Source: Erinaceus europaeus
Taxonomy: Eukaryota; Chordata; Mammalia; Eulipotyphla; Erinaceidae
Assembly (NCBI RefSeq): GCF_950295315.1
Contig: NC_080177.1
Location: 75,341,786-75,405,785, forward strand
DNA: 64,000 nucleotides
Direction: 5' to 3'
Under the pieces are notes generated by a model. The model saw nothing but the letters and a program-made list of their open reading frames with translations, was not told where the DNA came from and ran no database searches. Each line of letters opens with the position of its first letter. The stretch's first letter is position 1. Shown here piece by piece: positions 44,232 to 54,706 of this stretch. A program made the translations under genes and the position numbers.

Positions 44232-44440
44232 TTTAACTTATTTATTAGATAGAGATAGCCTGAAATTGAGAAGAGGGGAAGCAGAGAGGGAGAGAGACAG
44301 AGAGATAGAGAGACACTTGTACCACTACTTCACTTGTGAAGTTTTCTCCCTGTAGGTGGGGACGAGGGGCTTGAACTCTGGTTCTTTGAGAATTGTAACA
44401 TGTACACTCAATGAGGTGTGCACCACCCACCCCCCTTAAA
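44232..44440 (-). mobile_element. SINE-B copy
   Basis: AGATAGAGATAGCCTGAAATT to GGTGTGCACCACCCACC. Confidence 0.85.
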
Positions 44441-44449
44441 GCTGAGGTT

Positions 44450-44746
44450 CTTTTTTTTTTTGCCTCCAGGATTATCACTGGGCTCGGTGCCAGCACTATG
44501 CATCCACTGCTCCTGACAGTCATCTTTTTCCCATTGTCATTGTCATTGTTGCTGGATAGAGAGAAATTGAGAGAGGAGGGAAAGAGAGAAAGAGAGGGAG
44601 AGAAATATAGACATCTGCAGACATGCTTCACCGCTTGTGAAGCAACCCCTCCTGCAGGTGGGGAGCTGGGACCTTGAACCGGGATCCTTAAGCTGGTCCT
44701 TACGCTTTGCACTGTGTGCTTAACCCAGTAGGCTACTGCCCAGCCC
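44450..44746 (-). mobile_element. SINE-A2 copy
   Basis: TGCCTCCAGGATTATCACTGG, GGTGCCAGCACTATGCATCC to GGCTACTGCCCAGCCC. Its end forms part of the L1 target site that follows. Confidence 0.9.
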
Positions 44747-44760
44747 CCAAAGCAGAGATT

Positions 44761-45757
44761 TTTTTTTATTTCTTTATTGGGGAATTAATGTTTTACATTC
44801 GACAGCAAATACAATAGTTTGTACATGCATAACATTTCCCAGTTTTCCATATAACAATACAACCCCCACTAGGTCCTCTGTCATCCTTTTTGGACCTGTG
44901 TCCCACCCACCCACCCCCCATCCCACCACAGAGTCTTTTACTTTGGTGCAATATGTCAGTTCCATTTCAGGTTCTACTTGTCTTTTCTCTTCTGATATTG
45001 TTTTTCAACTCTGCCTGAGAGTGAGATCATCCCATATTCATCCTTCTGTTTCTGACTTATTTCACTTAACATGAATTTTTCAAGGTCCATCCAAGATTGG
45101 CTGAAAATGGTGAAGTCACCACTTTTAATAGCTGAGTAGTATTCCACTGTGTATATATACCACAACTTGCTCAGCCACTCATCTGTGGTTGGACACCTGG
45201 GTTACTTCCAGGTTTTGGCTATTACAGATTGTGCTGCCAAGAACATATGTGTACACAGATCTTTTTGGATGGATGTGTTGTGTTCCTTAGGATCTATCCC
45301 CAGGAGAGGAATTGCAGGATCACAGGGTAGGTCCATTGCTAGCCTTCTGAGAGAGTTCTTCCAGACTGTTCTCCACAGAGGTTGGACCAATTTACATTCC
45401 CACCAGCAGTACAGGAGGGTTCCTTTGATCCCACAACCTCTCCAGTATTTGCTGTTGCTACCTTTTCTGATGTATGACATTCTCACAGGAGTGAAGTGGT
45501 ATCTCATTGTTGTCTTTATTTGCATTTCTCTGACAATCAAAGGCTTGGAGCATTTTTTCATGTGTTTCTCGGCCTTTTGGATCTCTTCTGTGGTGAATAT
45601 TCTGTCCATGTCCTCTCCCCATTTTTGGATGGGGTTATTTGTTTTCTTGTTGTTGAGTTTGGCAAGCTCTTTATATATTTTGGTTATTACCCTCTTGTCT
45701 AATATATGGCATGTAAAGATCTTCTCCCATTCTGTGAGGGGTCTGCTTTGGGTAGTG
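44761..45757 (-). mobile_element. 5'-truncated LINE-1 with 14-bp target duplication
   Basis: CCAAAGCAGAGATT flanks both sides (44747-44760 and 45758-45771). It contains the 3' UTR and the ORF2 C-terminus ([37 protein letters not shown]) with a frame break near 45350. Same subfamily as the two long copies. Confidence 0.93.
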
Positions 45758-45771
45758 CCAAAGCAGAGATT

Positions 45772-47387
45772 CTTATTCAGTTCTAGCCAATTCCAAAAGT
45801 CTGTGTGCTTTATGCTGTGTTAATACCCAGAATGCCTCAGACACCTAGGGAAAGATGGACAAGCTAGCATTAAAGTCATACAATAAGGGTTAGAGCGGGC
45901 AGCATAAGAACAGGAAAATGTGAAAAGGAGATATTTGTAAAAACTAGTGTTTATTTTGAAGAGAAGCATATTCTTGGGGTACTGTTCGAAGGATGTTTAG
46001 ATATGAACAAGAGGGTAGACAGTATTCTAAAGGAACTAACAGGTTTTGTTGGCTTTGCACTCTGTCCTGGAGATTGATGATTATTAACATCTGCTACTGC
46101 CACACCAGAGACCCAGGTCTAAGCACTGTCACTCCTTTCTTCCTTAAAGCACTTTTTATCCTGGATGTACTGTTGTTCTGATTTCCTGTTTCCTGAGGTA
46201 TAGGGATCGACGTGCTTATGACCCATTTTCAACAGAGTCAGAATGTAGGCAAGTCTGACTCCAGAGTTTAAATTCTTAACTGTAGGACCATATGGACGCT
46301 AGACCAGATAGAAGCTTGAACCTTAGGCGAAAAGAAGTTAGATGCAACAAGCAACGAAGAGCAGTTCTACTAGGCAGGAAGCGTAAGACTTCTGGCAAAG
46401 AGGGGGACATGGACTGAGGAGAACTTTGGTGTCTTGGCGTCCTAGAAGCAAGTTGTGGCTGAAAGTGCACTGCAGAGGGATTTCACAGGGAGATGAGAAA
46501 GTGTGCCTGTGTGTCAGTGACTAGACTGTAAACCATTAACCACCCCCATCCCAGTAAAACATGATAAAAAAAGAGAGAAGCATTTTAAGAAGATCAACAT
46601 GGCAGACTTTTCATAGAAGGTGAAAGACTGAGGTGCTGTGCTCAGCCTCATTGAGGAACCCTGGCTCATGCAGGCTGTAGTGACAAGGGCCGTGACTGGA
46701 GTGCTGGCAGTGAGGGAGGAGGAGAAACGCCTGAGCCCTCCTGCTTAGGGAGGAGTTCAGCTTTTCGCTGGCTGTGTGGGTGCTTGAGAGGGGAGAAAGA
46801 TGGCGCAGGTGTTCTGTGTTTTGAAGATGAGGAGTCTTGGGTGAGCTAATGATACCTGAGATGAGGACAAGGGACGTCTCAGGACAGAGGAAGTAACAGA
46901 AACAGGGGAGTTGCTCGCTCCTGTAAGGAGAAACTCAACCTTGGAAGCCAAATTCAGGTTGGAGGACAGAGAAGGGTAAAATCAGTGGCGTAAGCCAAAT
47001 TATGATGGATTTGAGAGGTAGATGGGGAACTGGGATAGAGCAAGCTTCAAATAGCTCCCAGAAGGACAGTTTCAAGTTGAGCTGTCAGTTGTGGCTTGGA
47101 GGGAAGTCTTAGAGTTCATTGAACTTGATTTGATTAGTAGGCCTTTTACTTAATATAAAATGATAGCTTTAGCAGGTGGGTGGGGATGTATAGGATAAGA
47201 GCCCTATACTCCTCAAGGGTTATTGATAGTCACTGATAAAAAAAAAAATTGGCTTCAGTCAGCTGTACTATGTATGGAGCACTGTAGACACTCACTGATT
47301 TTGCTGCGTGTCCAAAATAAGGTGTCCCAAAATAAGTATAATATTACACCTCCCATAAAGGCTTACTTGGGGGTAGGAAAGACTGTG
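45772..47387. other. Unique intron sequence, SINE-poor
   Basis: Apart from a retroposon-like tail at about 46480-46580 (GTAAACCATTAACCACCCCC, A tail), nothing is recognised. No exon in phase. Confidence 0.5.
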
Positions 47388-47590
47388 GGGGCTGGGGAGA
47401 TAGCTCACTGAGTAGGGCCTGTGCTTTGTCACATGGACGGGGCTCTGCATGGCATCCTTTTCTTTATCTAAATGGAAAAAAAAACTAGCTTAGAATGCTG
47501 AAATAGCATATACACAAAGCTTGGCTCCAGAAAGGGTGGTGGGGGGAGAGAGAGAGAGAGAGAGGGAGAGAAAGAGGGAGAGAGAGTAAA
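47388..47590 (+). mobile_element. Old tRNA-SINE remnant with (GA)n
   Basis: GGGGCTGGGGAGATAGCTCAC head; GA/GGGA run at 47548-47588. Confidence 0.55.
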
Positions 47591-48054
47591 TCACTTAACA
47601 CAATTTGACACACAGTTTGTCCTAGGGTCCTGTTGATGCTGCATAATGATCAGTGTACGGATATTGTTCTATTTCTCCATTACATGAGATTTAAGTATAA
47701 TAGCATAGGAGTAATAATGCTTGATGGCTGGATGCGATATTACCGGCCGAGGTACAGAATTCAGGAGAGAAATGTGGGAGGAAGATGATAATGAGGCGAG
47801 TTTGCTTTTAGACCTGCTGATTCTGAACTGTCTGTTGGCTCATAGGTTGAGATCCTCAAGTGACTTTGAAGCTCTGGTCAATGATCTGAGATTGTAAAAT
47901 TCATTTTTTTTTTTTTAATAAACCATACTTAGGGATTTAAATCTGACCTTCAGAACTCAGATATTTCGGAGGCCTGAAGTTGCCATTGTGAATGTATTTA
48001 TTCTTAAAGACTGCACAAAGATCATAGAAGACTGCTTTCTTTTCTCTATTGCAG

Positions 48055-48249
48055 AATTTCCGAAGAGTCCTCCATTCCTAGCCATCATGAGCTGTGCACC
48101 ACTGTCCCATCCCAGAAGCTACCCATTAATTTGCGCCTGGCTTCTCGTGTGTATCACACGGCCAGCAAGGAAGGACACAAAGCTGTAGTTGATCTGTTTG
48201 GAACCTCCTTACTGAATGATCAGTGTGAAAAGGAAGAGCAAAGATATAG
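48055..48249 (+). CDS. Internal coding exon 5 of the unrecognised host gene
   Basis: This 195-nt exon has a strong acceptor (TTTTCTCTATTGCAG) and donor (GTAAGCATT). After one base that completes the preceding lysine codon, 64 codons read ISEESSIPSHHELCTTVPSQ, then KLPINLRLASRVYHTASKEG and ...LLNDQCEKEEQRY. It ends with two bases (AG) of an arginine or serine codon. The region LRLASRVYHTASKEGHKAVV looks like an amphipathic helix and is the most folded-looking part of the visible protein. The next exon must supply one base to complete the codon; I found none that does so convincingly before the window end. Confidence 0.75.
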
Positions 48250-48297
48250 GTAAGCATTTGTAATTTTGTTTTAAATTAGACTAAACTGGGGGTGGAG

Positions 48298-48535
48298 GGG
48301 GTGGGCTGGGTGGTGGCGCCCTTTGTTGAGTTACATGTTACAATGTAAAATGACCTGGGTTCAAGCCCCAGGGGCCCTACCTGCGGGCGGGGAGCTTCAC
48401 AAGCAATAAAACAGTGTTGCAGGTATCTCGATTTCTGTCTCCCAATGTTCCCCTTCCTTCTCAAGTTGTCTCTATTTGTATCCAAAATAAGTCAATAAAA
48501 TGAATCATATAAAAATAATGTAAAAAAAAAAGGCT
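48298..48535 (+). mobile_element. SINE-B copy just after exon 5
   Basis: GGCTGGGTGGTGGCGCCC, GACCTGGGTTCAAGCCCC to an A tail; begins 49 bp past the exon 5 donor. Confidence 0.88.
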
Positions 48536-48882
48536 AATCTGTCAACAAAATCCTGCCTTTGAGGCTTAGATCTTGAAGACCTAATTCTGTTCTTGGATGT
48601 CTGAGAGGAATAGATTTTGCCCTTTTCCGACCCTTTCTGGTATGGACACAAGTCTAAAGCAGTGTCTTCGTGTTCTGCTTTTACTCACTTGAACAATAAG
48701 AGATTCTAAGTTACCTTCAAGATTCTTCCCAAAGGGTGTCACATACATTTATTTCACTTACTCAGAAGAGCCCTAGAGTACAGATGTGATAATTTAGGGT
48801 TAGAAAATTCAAGCAACTTTGTCAGTATTATGCAATGGGAAAGGGAGGGGAGGAGGGAGAGAGAGAGAAATACAGAGAGTGT

Positions 48883-48997
48883 GTGGTCTGGGAGGTGGCG
48901 CAGTGTAGATAAAGCATTGGATTCTCAAGCATGAGGTCCAGAGTTCAGTCCCTAGCAGCACATGTACCAGAGTGATGTGATGTCTGGTTCTTCCTCT

Positions 48998-49030
<33 letters not shown>

Positions 49031-49080
49031 GTCTCTCTTCTTCTATATTCATGAATGAATAAATAAAATCTTCTAAAAAA
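48883..49080 (+). mobile_element. SINE-C copy (first of a pair)
   Basis: GTGGTCTGGGAGGTGGCGCAG to AAATAAAATCTTCTAAAAAA; includes a CT run. Confidence 0.92.
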
Positions 49081-49089
49081 TACACACAC

Positions 49090-49224
49090 TGTGGTCTGGG
49101 AGGTGTCACAATGGATAAAGCTCTGGATTCTCAAGCATGAGGTCCCAAGTTCAATCCCCGACAGCACATGTACCAGAGTGATATCTGGTTCTTTCTCATT
49201 AATAAATAAATAAAATCTTAAAAA

Positions 49225-49225
<1 letters not shown>
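49090..49225 (+). mobile_element. SINE-C copy (second of a pair)
   Basis: GTGGTCTGGGAGGTGTCACAA to AAATAAAATCTTAAAAAATAC, directly after the first copy, with TACACACAC on both sides. Confidence 0.92.

Positions 49226-49293
<68 letters not shown>
49224..49293 (+). repeat. (AC)n followed by (AG)n
   Basis: About 20 AC and 13 AG units, then a SINE-B-like end (GGACTTGAACCCTGGTCC), probably the host element of the SINE-C pair. Confidence 0.92.
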
Positions 49294-49384
49294 ATCAGTG
49301 GAGCCAGGACTTGAACCCTGGTCCTTGCACCCAGTTTGCCACCAGCTAACCTCTACCCCAAACTTGACTTTTAGTAAAAATAGT

Positions 49385-49882
49385 TACATTTCCTTTTGTT
49401 GTTGTTTTTGCTAAGTTTGGTGAGCTCTTTATATATGTTGGTTATTAACCTCTTGCCTGATGTATGGCATGCAAAGGTCTCCCATTCTGTGAGGAGTCTC
49501 TTTGTTTGGGTAATTTTTTTTTTTTTTTTGCTATGCAGAAACTTTTTAATTTGAGGTAGTCCCATTGTTTTATTTTTATTTTAGTCTTCCTGGAAATTGG
49601 GTCTATATCATCAAAGATGCCTTTGAGATTTAGATGGGAAAGAGTTCCACCAATATTTTCCTCTGAGTATTTGATAGTTTCTGGTCTTAACATCCAGGTC
49701 CTTGCTCCATCTGGAGTTGACTTTTGTTTGTGGTGATATAGTGGTTCAGTTTCATTCTTCTGCACATTTCAACCCAATTTTCCCAGCACCATTTATTGAA
49801 GAGACCCTCCTTTCTCCATTTGATAGTTTGGGTCCCCTTATCAAAAATTAGGTCTCTATTGGTGAGGGGGTCTATTATGTCC
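49385..49882 (-). mobile_element. Older L1 ORF2 fragment
   Basis: The reverse frame includes GARTWMLRPETIKYSEENIG and LTEWETFACHTSGKRLITNI, homologous to but clearly diverged from the young L1s. Confidence 0.85.
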
Positions 49883-49979
49883 CTCTAATGCCACAATCTT
49901 ATTGATAATTATTAGATAACTAAGAAAAAACAGTCACACTTCTCTTGCATGGATTAAAATCACCAAGCTTTTATGTGTT

Positions 49980-50200
49980 ATTTATTTATTTATTAAATAT
50001 TTATTTATTTCCTTTTTGTTGCCCTTGTTGTTTTTATTATTGTTGTAGTTATTGTTGTTGTTGATGTCATCATTGTTGGATAGGACAGAGAGAAATGGAG
50101 AGAGGAGGGGGAGATGGGGGGCGGGGAAGAGAAAGACACCTGCAGACCTGCTTCACTACCTGTGAAGAGACTCCCTTGCAGGTGGGGAGCCGGGGGTTCT
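49980..50200 (-). mobile_element. SINE-A copy, head missing
   Basis: TTTATTTCCTTTTTGTTGCCC to TGCAGGTGGGGAGCCGGGGG, then switches to a SINE-D. Confidence 0.88.
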
Positions 50201-50202
50201 GT

Positions 50203-50715
50203 GTTATTTTTGTTTTCACTAGAGTACTACACAGCTCTGGCTTATGGTGTGTTGTTGTGGCGGTCTGGTGTCGGGCTGCACCGCGGAGAAGAGAGTGGAT
50301 GTCCAGAGCAAAGGGGTACACAAATCTTTATTATAGGATGGGGGGGGGGGTTTGGTTCAGACCACGTGGAGCCAGCCGGCAATGGCCGTCCCCACTACCT
50401 GACCACAGGGGGAGAGAAGGGGGTGAGATCTGAGAGAGGGGGAGCTGAGAGCCCAGAGAGAGCGAGGGGGGGGGTGAGGGGGCTTTTTATTGGGCGACAA
50501 CCAGGGGTGACGTGTGGGGCCAGGATTGGTTGAAGGGGGCACTGCTAGGATTTCGCAGGGCGTAGTAAAACCTGGGGGTGGAGACTGCATCAGAATAACT
50601 CCTCAGCAACAATGGTGGTTCAGGGGACTGAACCTGGAACCTTTGGTGTCTCAGGGAAGAGATTTTTTTTTTTTTTACATAACTCTTATGTATGCCTATG
50701 CCTAGTAATCACAGT
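50203..50715 (-). mobile_element. SINE-D copy split by a family 3 LTR
   Basis: AGAGTACTACACAGCTCTGG...ATGGTG (to 50249) continues at GTTCAGGGGACTGAACCTGG (50618). Confidence 0.85.
50250..50611 (-). mobile_element. Solo LTR, family 3
   Basis: TGTTGTTGTGGCGGTCTGG to CCTCAGCAACA, with target duplication ATGGTG (50244-50249 and 50612-50617). On the minus strand it has CCAAT (AACCAATCC), AATAAAAAGCC as TATA-like element, and ATAATAAAGATTTGTG as polyadenylation signal. A G run lies at 50339-50350. Confidence 0.9.
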
Positions 50716-50739
50716 GTCATCTGGTTTGAAGTGCTGAAT

Positions 50740-50893
50740 TTTGTTTTAAAGTCTTATTAAACATTTTCTTTAGTTTTAGTAGAAAAAGCATGTGAGAGAG
50801 AGCTCTCTAAGCTCTGCTCAGGCATATGCAGTGCTGGCGATGAAACCTGGATCTCATGCTTGCAAATCAGACATATCATTTCCCTGGTCATGC
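50740..50893 (-). mobile_element. Old SINE-D copy
   Basis: GCTCTCTAAGCTCTGCTCAGG and GATGAAACCTGGATCTC. Confidence 0.6.
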
Positions 50894-50965
50894 ATTTTTC
50901 TATTTAGCACAAGGTTTTATTTTTAAGATTTACTTATTATTCATAATTATATGCACTCCATTCTA

Positions 50966-51177
50966 AATTATATTTTTATTTATTCATTATTGGACAGAGA
51001 TAGAGAGAAATTGAAAGGGGTGGAGGAAGTAGAGAAGGAAAGAGACAGAGAGACACCTGCAGTCCTGCTTCATCATTCATGAAGCTTTCTTCCTGCAGGT
51101 GGGGACCCGGGGCTTGAACCCTACTCTTCATGCATTGTAATGTGTGCACTTAACCAGGTGTACCACTGCCTGGTCCC
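50966..51177 (-). mobile_element. SINE-B copy
   Basis: TTATTGGACAGAGATAGAGAG to GTGTACCACTGCCTGGTCCC. Confidence 0.88.
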
Positions 51178-51225
51178 TGTACTTCATTCTTTATTTTTGA
51201 TTTATCAAGTCAGTGAGTGCTAAGT

Positions 51226-51443
51226 TTTTTTTTTTTCAAATTATGTTTATTAATTTATTGGATAGAGCCAGTCAGAAATTGAGAGGAAGGGGAAGATAGT
51301 GCTAGAGAGAGACAGAAAGACACCTGTAGCCCTGCTTCACCACTCGCAAAGCTTTCCCCCTGCAGGTGGGGACTGGGGGCTTGAACCTTGGTCCTTGCAC
51401 ATTGTAACATGTGCACTCAACCAGGTGTGCCACCACCTGGCTC
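51226..51443 (-). mobile_element. SINE-B copy
   Basis: GGATAGAGCCAGTCAGAAATT to GTGCCACCACCTGGCTC; a second B in tandem orientation. Confidence 0.88.
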
Positions 51444-51547
51444 TGTGTGTGTTAAGTTTTTGAAGACACTTACACCTGAAGAATCTTAACAATTTCTGGT
51501 ATGCCAGTAACTGGTAGAAAACAGCTCCTGTGTTAAGTCATTCTTGT

Positions 51548-51816
51548 GGGGGAGGGTCGGGCGGTAGCTCAGTGGGTTAAGCGCACATGGCGCAAAGTGC
51601 ATGAACCGGTGGGAAGATCCTGGTTCAAACCCCCAGCTCCCCACCTTCAGGGGAGTCATTTCACAGGCAGTGAAGCAGGTCTGCAGGTGTCTATCTTTCT
51701 TTCCCCCCTCCACTCCATTTCTCTCTGTCCTGTCCAATAAAGATGATATCAATAACAACAACAATAATAACTACAACAATAATAAAACAACAAGGGCAAC
51801 AAAAGGGAAAAAAAAG
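51548..51816 (+). mobile_element. SINE-A copy
   Basis: GGGTCGGGCGGTAGCTCAGTG to AACAAGGGCAACAAAAGGGAA. Confidence 0.92.
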
Positions 51817-51849
51817 ACACTCTTTGGATTATTTATAAAAAGTACAAAG

Positions 51850-52040
51850 CTGGGGCCAGGCAGTGACACACTTGGTATAGACTGTCCAAGCTCTGGTGCC
51901 CACTTTCAGGGAGAAGCTTGGCGAATGGTGAAGCAGAGTTGCAGGTCTCTCTCTCCTTCTCTAGTTATCCCTCCATTCCTGATTTCTGTCTGGCTCTACA
52001 CAATAAATACATAAGTAAAATACTAATTTTTAAATTTTTT
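51850..52040 (+). mobile_element. SINE-B copy, diverged
   Basis: GGGGCCAGGCAGTGACACACT to CTGGCTCTACACAATAAATAC. Confidence 0.82.
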
Positions 52041-52054
52041 TAAAAGTATAAAGC

Positions 52055-52215
52055 CGAGGATCTGGGAGAAAGTTTAACCAGTATGGTGTGGTTGTTTCTT
52101 AGCATTTGAAGCCTTGAATAAGAGCCCAGAACCACACAGAAGCACTGTGGGTAACAGTGGGAAAGTTCCATGGATGGGGAGCACTGCTCTGGTCTCTCTC
52201 TCTCTCTCTCAAATA
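52055..52215 (+). mobile_element. Old tRNA-SINE remnant
   Basis: GAGGATCTGGGAGAAAGTTT head and a CT-dinucleotide run at 52193-52211. Confidence 0.45.
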
Positions 52216-53075
52216 GAATGTGCAAATTGACTCAGGGAATTCTGCTGAGTGGTGGTATTGTAGCTTCACAAGGTCACAATGCCACATTAAAAAAGAAAAT
52301 GTAAAAATATAGAGATGTCTTCTAATAGTCATGAAATTGATATTGTGAGTCATTTTTCACTGCTAATCTGCAAGACAAGATCACATTAAGAACTTACAGC
52401 TTCTATTGTTCATGTGAAGTGTTAAAAACATCGATTTCTTTTCATTCTATTATTTTTTTTTCTCCAAGTAGATCTTTCTTTTTACAAGAAAGTCAATAGA
52501 TGTTCTATTTGATGATGATAATTCTTGGCAATTTGTTCCTAAGCACCAAATAAGAGTTAATTTAAGGACTGAGCATTAAATTCTCTGGCACCTATCTCTT
52601 GAGGATTAACTTGCTAAACACAGCTTAGCCTTTTCAGAATATTTCTGTCTGCCGAGCCCACAGTTTTGGAGAAATGTATAGTTTCTTTTCTGCACCAATA
52701 GTGTTTTCAGAAAAGGTAATGGTAAACAAGAAATGAATACTTTTTACTTTCGACTTTTCTGTGCAACAAGTGCAATAATACTGTGGGCATCTAATCTTAA
52801 TGTTTTCCTAATTCTGCAAATAGAAATTGTCATTTGTGGCAACACCAGAAATACTTAATGGACTAGTTGGGGCAATACTTTATTAAAAATAACCATGGGC
52901 TGTTCATCAATAGTAAAATTAAAATAAGCTTGTATTTACTTTGCTAAATAGCAATTTCCATGAGAACTAGAAACATTCCATTCTAATCATATTTTTTTAC
53001 TTCTAAAATTTCTGTTTTAAAAACGAGTTTAAAAAAAAAAAGAAAAGAAAAAAAAAAACGAGTTTATAGAAATCA
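52216..53075. other. Unique intron sequence
   Basis: AT-rich, without young repeats; contains the weak exon candidate at 52472 and A runs at 53028-53060. Confidence 0.5.
52472..52579 (+). CDS. Possible terminal exon, out of phase with the chain
   Basis: After a pyrimidine-rich tract and TCCAAGTAG, 35 codons stay open, reading IFLFTRKSIDVLFDDDNSWQ and on to RVNLRTEH, then TAA. The composition looks protein-like and the surrounding 800 bp is free of young repeats. However, this frame needs a phase-0 donor, whereas the exon at 48055-48249 ends with two bases of a codon. In the phase that donor would impose, a stop appears after nine codons. No AATAAA signal follows closely. It may be chance, an exon whose partner I missed, or a diverged relic. 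Confidence 0.2.
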   Translation: MFLFTRKSIDVLFDDDNSWQFVPKHQIRVNLRTEH

Positions 53076-53566
53076 CTTAGGTGACTTCCAGGAGGCGTGG
53101 CCATGGAGTAACAGGGATTGGATCAGATCTTCCCCATAAATAAAAAATAACTGCAACTATAGACCTAAACAGAATCCACACCAGCTACAGCAAAAACATC
53201 CACAGCCTCAGCCTCCAAGTTGCAGACGCTATCATGGTCCCATCCTGACTTCCCTGGGCAGACGGCCTCACCAGTGTGTCTTGGAACCTCAATTCCCCAG
53301 AGCCCTATCCAACTAGGGAAAGGGAAAGATAGAAACAGGTTGGAGGGGTATGGATCGACCTGTCAATACCCATGTCCAGAGGAGAAGGAATTCGAGAAGC
53401 CAGAAACCCCACCTTCTGCACTTCCAAAAATAATTTTGATCCATACTCTCAGTGGAGGAGAAGTGATAGGGGGAAGATGACCAGAGGGCTCTGAACTCCA
53501 ACTCCATCAGGAACCAGAGAAAGAGAGGAGGAAAAAGGGAGAGACACTTGGATGTAATAATAGGGT
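53076..53566 (+). mobile_element. Chimeric retroposon: L1-like 5' head plus family E
   Basis: It starts GACTTCCAGGAGGCGTGGCC, like a mammalian L1 5' start. From about 53220 it follows the reverse complement of family E: CTTCCCTGGGCAGACGGCC, CTAGGGAAAGGGAAAGATAG, ATGGATCGACCTGTCAATAC. It is the only plus-strand E copy here. Confidence 0.6.
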
Positions 53567-54140
53567 GGGGGGCAGGTGGTGGCACACCTGGTTGAGCGCC
53601 CATGTTACGATGTGCAAGGACCCCGGTTCGAGCCACCAGCTCCCACCTGCAGGGGGAAAGCTTTTCGAGTGATGAAACAGTATTGCAGGTGTCTCTCTGT
53701 CTCTCTCCCTCTCTGTCTCCCCCTTCTGTCGGGCAGCCCCCCTGCTCCATCCTCCATTGATGACACTATGGCCTATTTACATAATCATTGTTTTGCCTGA
53801 TCTATCTTCTTTTTACCTTGAGACCCACCCTGCCTGCAGGGTGTTAATTAATCCTACCAGTTAAAACCATCACAACAGTTGCTAAGGATGCTTCCACCCT
53901 CCCAGCATGCTCTTTCCTTTTCTCTACCCCCTTTTCTAGCTGTTTCCTTTTCCGTCTTGCCACTTCTGGTTTTCTAAGATATATAAACGTTGTCTCTGAT
54001 CAATAAAGATGCATTGCGTTCTGCTCCGCCACGAGTTTCTGGATCGTCTCTCCTGCCCGCAACGCTAGCCCAGCACCCTTCCTCTCAATTTCTGGCTGTC
54101 TATCTAGTAAATAAAGATAATAATAAAAAAATTCCTTGGA
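53567..54140 (+). mobile_element. SINE-B copy split by a family 2 LTR
   Basis: GGGGGCAGGTGGTGGCACACC to CCCCCTTC, then after the LTR CTCTCAATTTCTGGCTGTC and AATAAAGATAATAAT. Confidence 0.9.
53727..54075 (+). mobile_element. Solo LTR, family 2
   Basis: TGTCGGGCAGCCCCCCTG to CGCTAGCCCAGCA, 349 bp, flanked by CCCTTC at 53721-53726 and 54076-54081. TATA-like AAGATATATAAACG (53975) and CAATAAAGATGC (54000) are in place. It lacks the 110-bp extra block of the 24751 copy. Confidence 0.92.
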
Positions 54141-54180
54141 AAGGAAGAGAAGATGACACCTTAAAAAAAAAGGCCAAATA

Positions 54181-54455
54181 AGGGGGCTGGGTGGTGGTGC
54201 ACAGGATCCTACACAGGTATGTAGGACCACAAGGATCCCGGTTTGAGCCTCCAGCTCCCTACCTGCCAGGGAGGGGGTGTATAGCTTTGCAAGTGGTGAA
54301 GCGAGTCTGCAGGTGTCTCTCTGTCTTTCTGTATCTCCCCTACCCCATCAACTTCTATCTTATCCAATAAAAAAAAAAGAAAGAAAAATGGCCAGCCAGA
54401 GGAGTGGATTACTAGTGCAGGCACTGAGCCCCAGTGATAATCCTGGAGGAAAAAT
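54181..54455 (+). mobile_element. SINE-A2 copy
   Basis: GGGGGCTGGGTGGTGGTGCAC to CCAGTGATAATCCTGGAGG. Confidence 0.88.
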
Positions 54456-54602
54456 AAAAGGCCAATTATATACAAATAGAGACAGATGGTTGTAGAAATA
54501 ATAGTTAACCCACATCTGCAACCTTGGGGGAACTGAAAGAAAATTACAAAATCTGGTAATTTTGGAAATCAATATGAAATCATTGATTAAAAAAAAAGGA
54601 AA
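54456..54602 (+). mobile_element. L1-like 3' UTR tail
   Basis: AAAGGCCAATTATATACAAA through ATAGTTAACCCACATCTGCA to an A tail; partner of 16970-17184. Confidence 0.6.
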
Positions 54603-54639
54603 GAGATTCTGTTAGCATTCTTAGCATGGAATATCCTTC

Positions 54640-54706
54640 CTTCCTTTTTCCCTCCCTCCCTCCCTCCCTCCCTCTCTCCTTTCCTCCTTCTCTACCTCCC
54701 TCTGTC
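54640..54706 (+). repeat. (CCCT)n / CTTT tract
   Basis: Pyrimidine tetranucleotides attached to the reverse SINE remnant that runs to about 54862. Confidence 0.85.

Noticed and set aside
45149..45823. 224-codon plus-strand frame across the truncated L1
   Set aside because: It is antisense to L1 ORF2 and runs past the target duplication; no independent signal.
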